Assembly: GCA_949825065.1 (NCBI GenBank)
Contig: OX463848.1
Span: 32,765,491 to 32,829,490, forward strand
Source: Odontocerum albicorne
Taxonomy: Eukaryota > Arthropoda > Insecta > Trichoptera > Odontoceridae
Length of the DNA stretch: 64,000 bases
Direction of reading: 5' to 3'
Under the pieces are notes generated by a model. The model made no database searches. It was not told the origin of the DNA and saw only the letters and a program-made list of their open reading frames with translations. Each line of letters begins with the position of its first letter. Position 1 is the stretch's first letter. Shown here piece by piece: positions 55,205 through 64,000 of this stretch. Made by a program: the position numbers and the translations under genes.

Positions 55205-57785
55205 ATATATCAATACAATGAAAAAGAAATAGAACGCCAGGAAACTGAAGAAATTAGGAAAGCTTTCCTTGACACATAGATTAGAGGATGTTGAAAAAAA
55301 AAGGCAATTGAACGTTAGAAATAAACAGGCATAATTGAGAAGCCTTAAATTACCCAAATGTTGTTTATTCATCGTCATACGAGTATATAATTAAGGCTAT
55401 TTTTTAATAACAAGTAATTCCTTTATAAACCAAAATGAAAGCATTGTGCTGTAAAGTCACCATTTCCTTCTATTTTTTGTTTAAAATCCCCTGATTTTTG
55501 CAACCTCGCCAGCGCTAATTTCTATTTATTTTGATATCTATCCAACTCTTCCCCATTCACCCAGCCCCGAACCAATCGTCTCTGTCCACATAATGCTAAC
55601 GCTACCCGATTTTTTAAACTCCTATAAGTCTTCCTGTTTTGGATTGGCCTTCAAAATTACATATAATTTTTTTGTTTTAAGCAATTGTATGGTTGAATAG
55701 GACGAGAAACACCACAGCTGTGATTAAATTTCAGCATGGGTTGTTGGGAATTCATTCGTTTATACAATACATTAAAAAAAGACAAAGTTCAATAACATCT
55801 GAAGTCTAAACCTTTTGAAATGAAAAAAAAAACAATATTTTCAACTCCAGTGGTTGAGATATAATACGAATGCTGGATATGAATACTTACATTGAAATAA
55901 AATAAGAAATATTAGACAAAAGTACTTTTCGAATGATTTATTAAATTTAATTAAAGCATTGTAACTTCAGCCATTTTATGTGCCATAAATTAATATTTTA
56001 AACTTGATTAAACCGGGAACGATTATTTCATAGAGTTTAATAGCACTCATTTATCCCAACCTTCTCATATTTCTCTATATTATGAACACCTTGAGCCAGA
56101 AGTCTGAAGGGTTAAGGAGACAATAATATACTGATAACTACCCACCGCATCCAACTGATCCTTTAACAATGGACTTCCTTATATAATATAATATATGCAG
56201 CTATACGCAAAACCCCTTATTACGTTATATATAACCATACACGTGACAGAGTAAGTGGTTTTAGGTGCTATTTCCTCTTGAAGGAGAGCGGGCCTAAGTG
56301 GAACTCCTTTGATTATATTATAGGAATGCTCATTCGTCTCAGAAAGGATTCAAGGATCTTATTACACAATCTCAAGATTAAGAGAACCCCTTGAATGTGC
56401 TCGAACTACCATGGTGAGGAAAGAACGTTATTTAATTATCTGTATTTATTAGTATAATGTAAGTCACTTTCGACCATTAACATGTTCCCCGCGGGGAGCA
56501 CAAACGCCTGTGATCTGACGACAATCCAAGTTTCAAATCACAAATACTTAAAAAAAAAGACACAAAACCGGAATAAAAATTAAACTTAAATTTAAAATAA
56601 TCTTTATTCTAGCGACATCTCTGAAAACCTTGTCAAATAATATATTAGTTTATGAGATATTGTTGAATAAACAGAGCGCCGAATTTTTTTGTTTTCTCAA
56701 TATTTCCAGCTATTGCGTCACATGTAACGACCTGTCGCGCGGATCGAGTCCTGCGATGAGTCTCTCTTACGTAAATAAACATTACTAGTGATATATGCAT
56801 TTGATTGGGTGAGTGTAATGAATCATTGCTTTGATCATAGCATTCCTTTGTTTATTTTACGTAATGTTTAGTTTATCTCCTTTATTTAATGAGTCTCCTT
56901 AAGAGTAATGACTATTATTTATTATCAGAAAATTACTTAAGTGTCATGTTTACTTGGTGTTGTAATCAAATATCAGTGGTTCTAAACAAAATATGTGTTT
57001 AAACTTAGAAATTAAAACTGAAATTGTGCCGCGCACAGGATTCGTGGAATTTGATTTTTAACGCGGTGAACAGGTTAAAAACGGTTACAATAAGCACATT
57101 CAAATAAGAATTTAAACCGTCGCATAAATATAAAATCCACTTGTTACAAAACATTTAAACTTTACATTTTTAAATAATAACACATTCCATTATTTTATAT
57201 ATCATGTGTTTTTCGGTTGTACTTAACATGACATATATAATTTACCTCAACGCCATATCTTTACCACATCCAAGAAATATCACATTTCTTCATTCTTCGA
57301 AGAAATTTTCAACTTATATCGGATGTTAAATTTTTTAAGTTTTATCAGTCGAAGCAATAAATTGTCTAGCATGATCAATTTGGAAATTTATTTTAGTATA
57401 TTGAATCATATAATTCCATAGTGACTTTGATGTGGTGGCAAAAATCGTCATATTATGAGAGGATTGCCTATTTGAATTATGCTAAAAAAAATATCAGAAA
57501 TACTTGCAAACTTCTTTACGTAAGTTATTCGCCTTTTATATTCGATCATTTTAAAACTTTTTTATTGCTTATTGACGTCGAGAAGTTTGACATTGTGAAG
57601 TGTTTTACTGAGTTTAAAAAAAATTATTAAATCAACGGTAAAAAATACAGCGTGAGCGTGAATAGAGGTCGTGGTAGTAGAATGATCAGGAAATTTTCAA
57701 AGAAAGAAATAGTAGAAGTCAGAGAAATTAATGGAGTAGTATGAGCAGATATATTGATGTTGATTAGGGGAAAACAGAAATGTCC
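55205..57785. other. No gene recognised; long unassigned stretch
   Basis: AT-rich. A short GC patch with GACCTGTCGCGCGGATCGAG lies at 56730-56749. The frame at 57421-57630 has no domain. A weak LINE-A-like piece (GGTCGTGGTAGTAGAATGAT) at 57667 is not certain. Confidence 0.45.
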
Positions 57786-57791
57786 ACTTAA

Positions 57792-58394
57792 CCCTTCCTT
57801 CCCTGTGATGTGTAACTAGTACACATTGCTACTAAAAACTTTAATATCTCTATAAATATAATAAATACTGGGTTCAGATTTTACGTATTCCTTCGTAATA
57901 CATTTACGCATTGAATGAAAAAAATAATATCAATAATAATTAGCACTTATCGGCCAAATCAGAGATATTTTGTGAAAATCGGGAATAAATTCACCAATAC
58001 AATCAAACGTGTGCCAGTGTGGGACGTAGGTATATTCATTCTAAAAATCCGCTATGGGTGAGGAAGCGACGATATTCATGTCTCACTCTCACTTATTTCC
58101 GTATATGGGAACGCAAAAAATAGAATCACAGTTCGCTCGCTTCTCTCGGCTTCAGTAGCTTTCGGACATCCATTTGAGGTGGTCGCTTCGCCCGTTTTGT
58201 GAACGTCTGCCGATGTTTTTTTTTTTTCATTTTTTCAGCAATTAAATTTCAATTATTATCACTTTAGACTTGCGATTAGCTATGAACATTCTTTTTTTTT
58301 CGATTTTAAATCGCTCATTTTTACATGTGTATTGATGTGTATTGAATACACAGCACCGGAACGCTCGGATTTTTTTAGCACAGGAAGAGAAAGG
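57792..58394. mobile_element. piggyBac-like non-autonomous element with TTAA target sites
   Basis: TTAA lies at both edges (57788-57791 and 58395-58398). The left end CCCTTCCTTCCCTGTG and the right end reversed CCTTTCTCTTCCTGTG match at 12 of 16. Just inside each end is a 6-bp-stem palindrome: TGTGTA-ACTAG-TACACA on the left, TGTGTA-TTGAA-TACACA on the right. This layout is typical of piggyBac-like elements. The interior (with a GC-richer part at 58015-58215) has no transposase frame. Confidence 0.65.
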
Positions 58395-58404
58395 TTAAGC
58401 ATTG

Positions 58405-58615
58405 TGTTGTATTTTGCTTTCGTTACATATAATATAACCTAGAAGACTTATCGCCGTATGACAATATATTCCTATCGACTAGAAAGGTGTTAAACAGGCC
58501 TCAAATGAAAACAAGACTGGAACCCTTTTAAAAAAACTTGTTACCAACAAAAATCGAATCCGTAGTCCATAGGTCGGAAGACAGGTGACTTATAAACTGG
58601 GTTACAGAGGTCATT
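58405..58615 (-). mobile_element. SINE-B copy, full length
   Basis: Tail TAATATAACCTAGAAGACTT ATCGCCGTATGACAATATA, body CAGGCCTCAAATGAAAACAA GACTGGAACCC, head complement AATCGAATCCGTAGTCCATA (B box) then GGTCGGAAGACAGGTGACTT ATAAACTGGG (A box). A short TTGTATTTTG-type tail is at the 3' side. It lies 7 bp from the right TTAA of the piggyBac-like element. Confidence 0.85.
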
Positions 58616-58879
58616 AGGAATTTAGTGTAAAAATTTTACACCTTTTGCTTAATTTGTTTATTCTTATATACGTTATTTCTTGATTTCGGTACGAAAAACA
58701 TTGCAAGTAATTCGACCCACATAAGAAACTGTGTTGTGAAATTTTTAGACACAAACGCTATAATTTAACACTGTCAAAATTCGATTCAACACACGATATT
58801 TTTTTTTTGTGAAAGAAATAGAAAAAACGATTCTAAATTGTGAAGTATTATATCCACAGATATATTTTTATTATAATGA

Positions 58880-59175
58880 AGACCTCCGTTACCTAGTTGG
58901 TGAGACGCTTGACTTCAACTTGAGGATTTCGGCTTAGATGACCAAAAGTACCCAAAAAAGAATCATCTCAGTGTAGTGAAAAAGTTCGTGTGGTTTCAAT
59001 ATTCGCTTACGCCGACTGTTGCCTCTTCACGTACTATAGTTTTCTAACAGATGCAAAGACGAACAGTGAATTTCGTACCTTTTCCACCCATAGGTTACAC
59101 CATAGGTTACACTACTGGAGTCGGAGATAATGATATATCCCGGTTTTACTCTTCAACATGGCCGAACCCTCAAAT
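58880..59175 (+). mobile_element. SINE-A copy
   Basis: Head GACCTCCGTTACCTAGTTGG TGAGACGCTTGACTTCAAC with a decayed B box, then CTCAGTGTAGTGAAAAAGTT CGTGTGG, CTACTGGAGTCGGAGATAAT and CGGTTTTACTCTTCAACATG GCCGAACCC. It contains a 14-bp direct duplication CATAGGTTACACCA/CATAGGTTACACTA at about 59088. Confidence 0.7.
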
Positions 59176-59227
59176 AAACCATGTTGAGGGGTAGCATATG
59201 AAATTACAAAAAAAAATTGTTAATCAT

Positions 59228-59640
59228 GCCATATACGCTGGTAATTGGTTAAAGGAAAACAGCGCGTAAACGAAAACCGCATAAAATAAAGATCTTTTAC
59301 ATATTTCTATACATAAAGTTATTTTTTAATAAATCTATTTATATAAGTGGTTACTGATAACTTTTACAATACAATTTGAACGAGAGATTTACGAATTAAT
59401 TTTACGATAAAAAACACTTACCATTTGCTGTACCTATTTATTGAAAATCGCTCTCACTAGGTGAATCTTCCATTGTTATGATTGTTGCTTTTACAGTTTC
59501 AACTATTTAAATTGTCAATGTTGATGACACTAAAATGTATTGTATATCGAGAGTGTTGTTTGACTGTTCTTTACCTTCCAGATAGTTCCAAACAGAATAA
59601 ATTGCGTTAAAGTAAATTCGCGTAAATGGAGACCGAGCAA
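59228..59640. mobile_element. Pogo/Tigger-like element, copy 2 (unoccupied)
   Basis: CCATATACGCTGGTAATTGG, then GCGCGTAAACGAAAACCGCA on the left and GCGTTAAAGTAAATTCGCGT AAATGGAGACC on the right match copy 1 ends. The interior TATTTATATAAGTGGTTACT GATAAC corresponds to the point where copy 1 carries its SINE-A. Confidence 0.65.
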
Positions 59641-60080
59641 GTATGAAAATTACTATAATTTAATACAAAAAAGAACAATTATCATAAAAATTCTACCCAA
59701 AAAGGAAAATAAATTGAAAATTTAACCTTCTCACGACCAGTAAATAAACATAAAAAACTTCAGTGTATCGATTTATTAACATATTTTTCTTCCACGATAT
59801 ACGGCCACACTAAAATTCACGAGCTTCCAGTTTAAACAAAGAAGCTGATTTGCATACAATACGAATGTTATGAAAGTCAATGATAATGTTGTTATATGAC
59901 CAAAGACAAAACTATATTCGGAACAAAGACAATAGACAAAAGCAAAGTTTTTTTTTGAATGATTAATTTATGGAAAAATGAAGTCGTTAGCTTTAATGGT
60001 CCCGAATATAGGGTGCGTCATCGCCTTGAACTGTGGAAATATCAAGACATTTATTCAAGTTTTTATGACAGAAATTGACA
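59641..60080. other. No feature recognised
   Basis: AT-rich sequence between two pogo-like pieces; nothing supported. Confidence 0.55.
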
Positions 60081-60082
60081 TG

Positions 60083-60240
60083 CAGTAACCATTCCATTTA
60101 CGTGAGTAATTGGTTCCAGGAAAACGTTCAACCGCGTAAATTGAGCCAATAAATATTTTGTGAAATTGGTGTTTTTTTTTTAATATTTCCACATATTATA
60201 TTATTTAGTATTTTATGTATTCCTTATGCATGATACATGG
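60083..60240. mobile_element. Pogo/Tigger-like left end, copy 3
   Basis: CAGTAACCATTCCATTTACG TGAGTAATTGGTTCCAGGAA AACG then CGCGTAAATTGAGCCA matches the left ends of copies 1 and 2. No right end is seen. Confidence 0.6.
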
Positions 60241-60314
60241 TTATACATAGTAATATGGCAGGTTAATTGATAAACAGCATTTTTTTCTATCCGACCATCC
60301 TTTGAGGTGTTATA

Positions 60315-61274
60315 CTATGCGTATCCAGAAAGTAAGTGTACTGAGGCTCTCACGACCGGATGGATTTTATTTTCGACATATTGGCTACACTTCCGTGTAG
60401 CCTGACTCTTCCCCTCCGCAACGAGTCCGGTTTGAGGTCAGTATGTTGAGAAGTGTCGACGCGACAACACGTTTCGTGAAAAATGTCAATCCAATCTCCC
60501 GCCTAGTGCGAAATACGCGGCGTCATCCGTTATCTCGTTTGGAAGGGAAAACCTCTGGTTGAGGTTTATAATGAGGTGAAAACTGCATATGGTGATAAAG
60601 CTATGAATCGTACGAGTGTGTACAAGTGGTGTCGCGAGTTTAAAAACGGTCATGTCACACCTCTTCACCCTCCGCCAAAAAGTTCAAAACCACAATTTCA
60701 GCCAAGAAAATCATGGCATCCGTGTTTTGGGACTGTCAAGGCATAATTTTAATTGAATATATGCCTCAAGGGGAGACCATCAACTCTGCAAGATACTGTG
60801 AGACCCTAAAAAAAATGCGGAGAGCGATTCAGAACAAGAGGAGAGGCATGCTGACAAAGGGAGTCTGCCTGCTGCACGATAATGCCAGACCACACACGGC
60901 CAACGCCACGAAGGAACTGCTCGCCTCGTTTAAATGGGATGTCCTGAACCATCCCGCGCATTCCCCTGACCTTGCACATTCAGATTACTATCTCTTTACC
61001 TCCCTGAAGCTGCACATGGGTGGAAAAAGGTTTTCAACCGACGAGGAGGTAAAGGAAGAGGTGGAGAAGTGGACGGAGGGGTTGGCGGGAAACTACTTCG
61101 AGGAAGGCATCAAAAAGTTGATACCCCGCTTCACCACCTGCATTGAGAGGAATGGCGACTATGTCGAAAAATAGCTTACATATGTACCTACGGTAACCAC
61201 GTAATTTTTTTGTTTAAATAAAAAAAATTGTAACCTACAAAAATTCAGTACACTTACTTTCTGGATATGCCTCG
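60315..61274 (+). mobile_element. Mariner transposon with internal deletion
   Basis: The terminal inverted repeats are 30 bp (60315-60344 and 61245-61274) with 3 mismatches, all in the outermost 7 positions. The outer end on the right, read inward, is CGAGGCATATCCAG; the left is CTATGCGTATCCAG. TA lies at both edges (60313-60314 and 61275-61276), the expected target duplication. The length of 960 bp is short for mariner (usually about 1.3 kb) because part of the transposase gene is missing. Intact termini mean it could in principle be moved by a transposase supplied elsewhere; that is inference. Confidence 0.93.
60483..61174 (+). pseudogene. Mariner transposase, broken (D,D34D type)
   Basis: The frame from ATG 60483 has a TAG at codon 8 (60504-60506), then C-E-I-R-G-V-I-R-Y-L-V-W-K-G-K, then V-E-V-Y-N-E-V-K-T-A-Y-G-D-K-A-M, then S-V-Y-K-W-C-R-E-F-K-N-G. 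This is the N-terminal helix-turn-helix domain that binds the inverted repeats. Near 60660 it jumps, with loss of roughly 100 codons including the first catalytic Asp, into the frame K-K-F-K-T-T-I-S-A-K-K-I-M-A-S-V-F-W-D. The open frame at 60713-61174 (153 codons) keeps L-L-H-D-N-A-R-P-H (second Asp, residue 56) and S-P-D-L-A-H-S-D-Y-Y-L-F (third Asp, residue 91), with 34 residues between, diagnostic of mariner. It ends G-D-Y-V-E-K then TAG. It encodes no active enzyme. Confidence 0.93.
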
Positions 61275-61607
61275 TAGAATCCATGAGAAATTTTACAAAA
61301 TATGGCATACATTAAAATTCAAGTAGTTTTTTTATTATTCTAACAATAATGGTAGAGCTATATCAAAGGAACTCGTTAAAGTTAAGGAACGAAAAATTAG
61401 GCAAAATGATACTCTTGAATGCGAAGGATGGTGTGTACATTTGATAACTCTTGAAAGCTCTTTCTAGAGTCGAGCCGCTTGGACGGCAAATGAATATACG
61501 TAAAATGAGGTGAGGTATGTTGGTACACAAAAGGAGTTCTTGTTTAGAAAGAAAGTGGAAGTTTTCAAGTAGATATGAAGGAGAAATGGTATAGTTCTTC
61601 TTCCCAG

Positions 61608-61748
61608 TTTCATGTCAGGTCTCCCCATAGTTGAATACCACCTGAGAGTAGACACCTTTGTCCCCGGCAGCCCGAAAAAGATCTCCAACGCCCTTTATGC
61701 CAGTCCATTTACGTACATTGCGGAGCCAGGAGATTTGCCTCCTGAAAT
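61608..61748 (+). CDS. Probable host coding exon, unrecognised protein
   Basis: A 141-bp segment lies between an excellent acceptor (TTCTTCTTCCCAG, ending 61607) and an excellent donor (GTATGT at 61749). It encodes F-M-S-G-L-P-I-V-E-Y-H-L-R-V-D-T-F, then V-P-G-S-P-K-K-I-S-N-A-L-Y-A-S-P-F, then T-Y-I-A-E-P-G-D-L-P-P-E. The exon starts with one leftover base and ends with two, so its length is a multiple of three and it would be phase-symmetric. Composition and codon use differ sharply from the AT-rich flanks. The frame stays open past the donor to 61827, but composition falls back to AT-rich there. I do not recognise the protein. No neighbouring exon of the same gene was identified in the window. 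Confidence 0.6.
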
Positions 61749-62044
61749 GTATGTTGCCTTTCATTGGTATAGTAAACACACAATATTATGTCCATATCTT
61801 AGATTGTACATTGTAATTAATTATTAGAAATATTTTATTACATTAAAAAAAAAATGTTGTAACTTTTGAAGTATACATTTTGATGACAGCTTTACGATTT
61901 GTTTATTCGAAGAAAAAAATGTAATAGATTACTTACAATTTGTTGTCACTTTTCATTCTGAATCAATTCCACTGAATACATCTTCCATTGTTTATGTTGT
62001 CTCTCTTCAATTTGATGCTGTTACATTTGTAGAAGTTGACATCT

Positions 62045-62435
62045 TTACACCTTCTACGATTTCTCTGACTTTCTACGTTTTCTTCTTTCAAAATATAATT
62101 CACTTGATCCAACCATGATCCAACCATATATCAACCATGATCCAACCATGATCCAACCATGATCCAACCATGATCCAACCATGATCCAACCATGATCCAA
62201 CCATGATCCAACCATGATCCAACCATGATCCAACCATGATCCAACCACTTGTTCACTTGATACAATATTTGCACATTATATTTGTTTTGCAAATAGTTCT
62301 TATTTAATTTATTCTACATGCCCAAACCATCTCAGCGTGCTCTTTTTCATTTTACTCAACGCCTTTGGTTCACATTCATCCCTGATCACTTAATTCCGTG
62401 TTCTGTCAAAAATGGTCCCCTCGTGTAATATGGAC
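62045..62435 (-). mobile_element. LINE-A 3' tail copy with an internal minisatellite
   Basis: The minus strand carries the R-R-N-R-R-S/E-S-Q-K-V block (complement of TTCTACGATTTCTCTGACTT), I-I-L-K-E-E-N, and W-L-D-Q-V-N next to the 11-bp array. Then come the complements of CATGCCCAAACCATCTCAGC (R-W-F-G-H block) and TTCACATTCATCCCTGATCA (I-R-D-E-C-E block). The 3' end lies at about 62045. The 5' side stops at about 62435. Confidence 0.8.
62104..62247. repeat. 11-bp minisatellite x 13 inside LINE-A
   Basis: About thirteen copies of GATCCAACCAT, with one variant (ATATCAACCAT). The sequence is the LINE-A tail motif TTGATCCAACCAT (antisense of the W-L-D-Q codons) multiplied in place. Minus-strand translation repeats M-V-G-S-W-L-D-H-G-W-I. 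It is not a gene. Confidence 0.97.
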
Positions 62436-62538
62436 TATCATCTTAGCATATTTTGAAACTATCCGGTTCAAATAAATATGTTTTTGTTCCCCATTGACTT
62501 TGTTTCATATTGCTTCACGCCTTGGGATAACCTATTTA

Positions 62539-62738
62539 CAGTACCCGGCGGTAAGTAATACACATCGGGCTAAGAAAGAGACTGTCGGCCATAATCGGCT
62601 AACTTTGGCTTTGTAAAGCGTCGTCTCTGTCATTCATACACATGTTCCGTCGCGTCGTCGCGTACCGGACTATTAGCGCATCGTGCGACAGAGACGACGC
62701 TCTACAAAGCCATGTGTATTACTTACCGCTGGGTACTG
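62539..62738. mobile_element. 200-bp palindromic MITE with TA target sites
   Basis: The ends CAGTACCCGGCGGTAAGTAA TACACAT (62539-62565) and their complement (62712-62738) differ at one position. TA flanks both (62537-62538 and 62739-62740). A second inverted pair lies inside: GGCTTTGTAAAGCGTCGTCT CTGTC (62607-62631) and its complement (62687-62711) with one mismatch. The right arm is contiguous while the left arm has 41 extra bases between the two blocks. TA sites and CAGT ends point to a Tc1/mariner/pogo-type non-autonomous element. Confidence 0.88.
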
Positions 62739-62744
62739 TAACTC

Positions 62745-63190
62745 TTCCATCATCTGAATAGATTTCTACTTAGTTAAATTCAAAACCTTTAATACATATT
62801 TAAAAATCATTAAATAATTCAAAATACTCAAATTAATTAAAAACCCATTTTCATGATCAACTCATTTATTTAAAACACATCAACATTGTTATTTTTTAAT
62901 ATTAATGTATTCCGCAATGAATAAAATTTAATATTTTAAATAGCAATTATACCGTATTTCTTTTTATGGCATATAAGGGAGTTGAAGAACGCGTAAGGTA
63001 GCCACTAAAATTGAATAATTTGCTCCCCTAAACAAGCGTGTTTCCCCATTCCGAATACAAGAGCACCCCCGACGGGTCCAGAAACATCAAATGACCGCTA
63101 ATGGTGATCTCCTTCCTGGGGCGGTAGGAATATCACTTTCACCATTGTGCCATATACGTAATATCTAAATTTTATTCCTTGTTATTGCAA
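62745..63190. other. No gene; GC-richer patch at 63035-63130
   Basis: The patch contains AGAGCACCCCCGACGGGTCC and GATCTCCTTCCTGGGGCGGT. The minus strand gives a short protein-like run (F-L-D-P-S-G-V-L-L-Y-S-E-W-G-N) ending at a stop. Unrecognised; a repeat or exon remnant is possible. Confidence 0.35.
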
Positions 63191-63194
63191 TTAT

Positions 63195-63895
63195 GAGGTT
63201 TGTTCTTTTTGAGTTAATTTTTTTAATAATTAAAGCAAATTATTCGTTTTAGAAAAAAAAAATAGTTTTTGAGTATATTTTTTAATTATCATAGTAAATA
63301 TCTCGTTAAAGAGTAAAATGTTATTTTTGAGCTATTCATTAAATTTTTATTATGGTAAATAATTCATTAAAGAGTTAAATATTCATGTTTAGTTTATCTT
63401 TGAATCATCAAAGGAAATAATTCAAAACGGAATAAAACATTATTTTTAGCCTGTCTTTGTATTATTAATTTGAATAATTCGCTGTAGAGAAAAATGGTTA
63501 ATTAATTGTAGAAAAAATGCTTTTTTTTAGTTTATCTTTGAATTTTAATTATGGTTAATAATTCATTATAAAGTTAAAATGTTCTTTTTTAGTTTATCTT
63601 TGAATAATTATTGTTTATAGTTGATTACGGTGTAATATATTGTAGTATTTTTTTGTTTGTTTTTATTTATTAAAGAAAATGATTCATGTAGTATAATTAT
63701 TTCTCTTAATTTATATTTGAAATATTAAATTTAAATTAGTTCATTATAGGATAATGTTTTTTTTTTGTTTACCTTTGTAATAAATATATTTTAGAGTATA
63801 ATGTTCTTATTGAGTTTATTTAAATTATTGGCATAGTAAATAATTATTTTTAGAGCAAAATACTCTGTATCAGTTTATCTTCAAATTATTCAAGT
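63195..63895. repeat. Degenerate AT-rich tandem repeat, about 60-75 bp x 10
   Basis: Recurring AATAATTCATTAAAGAGTAA, AATGTTATTTTTAGTTTATC and TTTGAATTATTA with heavy divergence. The period varies with poly-T length. It is an old array with no coding frame. Confidence 0.7.
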
Positions 63896-64000
63896 AACAA
63901 TGAATATGTCTATTGCACCATTTTGAAATGAAAACCTTCTCAAGGAGTTTTTTATACGTACGCAATAGAACTTACCGTTTAACAGTCATTGAACCCATAA

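Noticed and set aside
62054..62248. M-V-G-S-W-L-D-H-G-W-I repeat protein
   Set aside because: It is an 11-bp array within an antisense LINE-A copy.

Overview
This is a strongly AT-rich animal genomic window with no recognisable complete host gene. The best guess is an arthropod, probably an insect. That rests on Tc1/mariner, hAT, pogo-like and piggyBac-like DNA elements, several non-LTR retrotransposon (LINE) tails, tRNA-headed SINEs and many minisatellites. The species cannot be named from the sequence alone. Nearly every long open frame is low-complexity or antisense repeat. Two short stretches look like real host coding exons: 61608-61748 (+), flanked by textbook splice signals, and 46791-46968 (+). 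A third, 11023-11235 (-), reads like a protein remnant with one in-frame stop.

LINE families, with labels local to this report. LINE-A is present as many tail copies at 85-565, 1250-1660, 6470-6945, 8110-8440, 22848-23120, 29770-30055, 33060-33535, 44425-44965, 62045-62435 and weaker ones. RTE-like tails are at 33640-33985 (+) and 38300-39065 (-, with a YVDD motif). LINE-C, of the CR1/Jockey group, is at 49575-50310 and 52510-53050. Other LINE scraps are at 3740-3885, 48560-48920 and 54745-54927. SINE-A has a tRNA head and a body of about 400 bp. SINE-B has a tRNA head and a 3' end shared with LINE-C. SINE-C is a third family.

DNA transposons. A deleted mariner has intact 30-bp ends (60315-61274). 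Three further Tc1/mariner fragments lie at 13550-13826, 37800-38275 and 40926-41375. A hAT MITE has a perfect 8-bp target duplication (45047-45439). A longer hAT remnant (51949-53278) has a LINE-C tail inside it. A pogo-like element (28070-28871) is interrupted by a SINE-A with a 13-bp target duplication. There is also a piggyBac-like element (57792-58394), a long-inverted-repeat foldback family in four places, and several small palindromic MITEs. About fifteen tandem arrays lie between and inside these elements.

The most interesting pattern is an excess of the 8-mer TACGAGTA/TACTCGTA: 21 exact copies found by eye. In three repeat families, paralogous copies lacking it show that it is a 6-bp insertion, CGAG (or CTCG) plus a duplicated TA. 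That is the form of a transposon excision footprint, and the mariner in this window ends in CTCG followed by TA. Second come the links between families: SINE-B shares its 3' end with LINE-C, and large simple-sequence arrays begin exactly at SINE-B tails.
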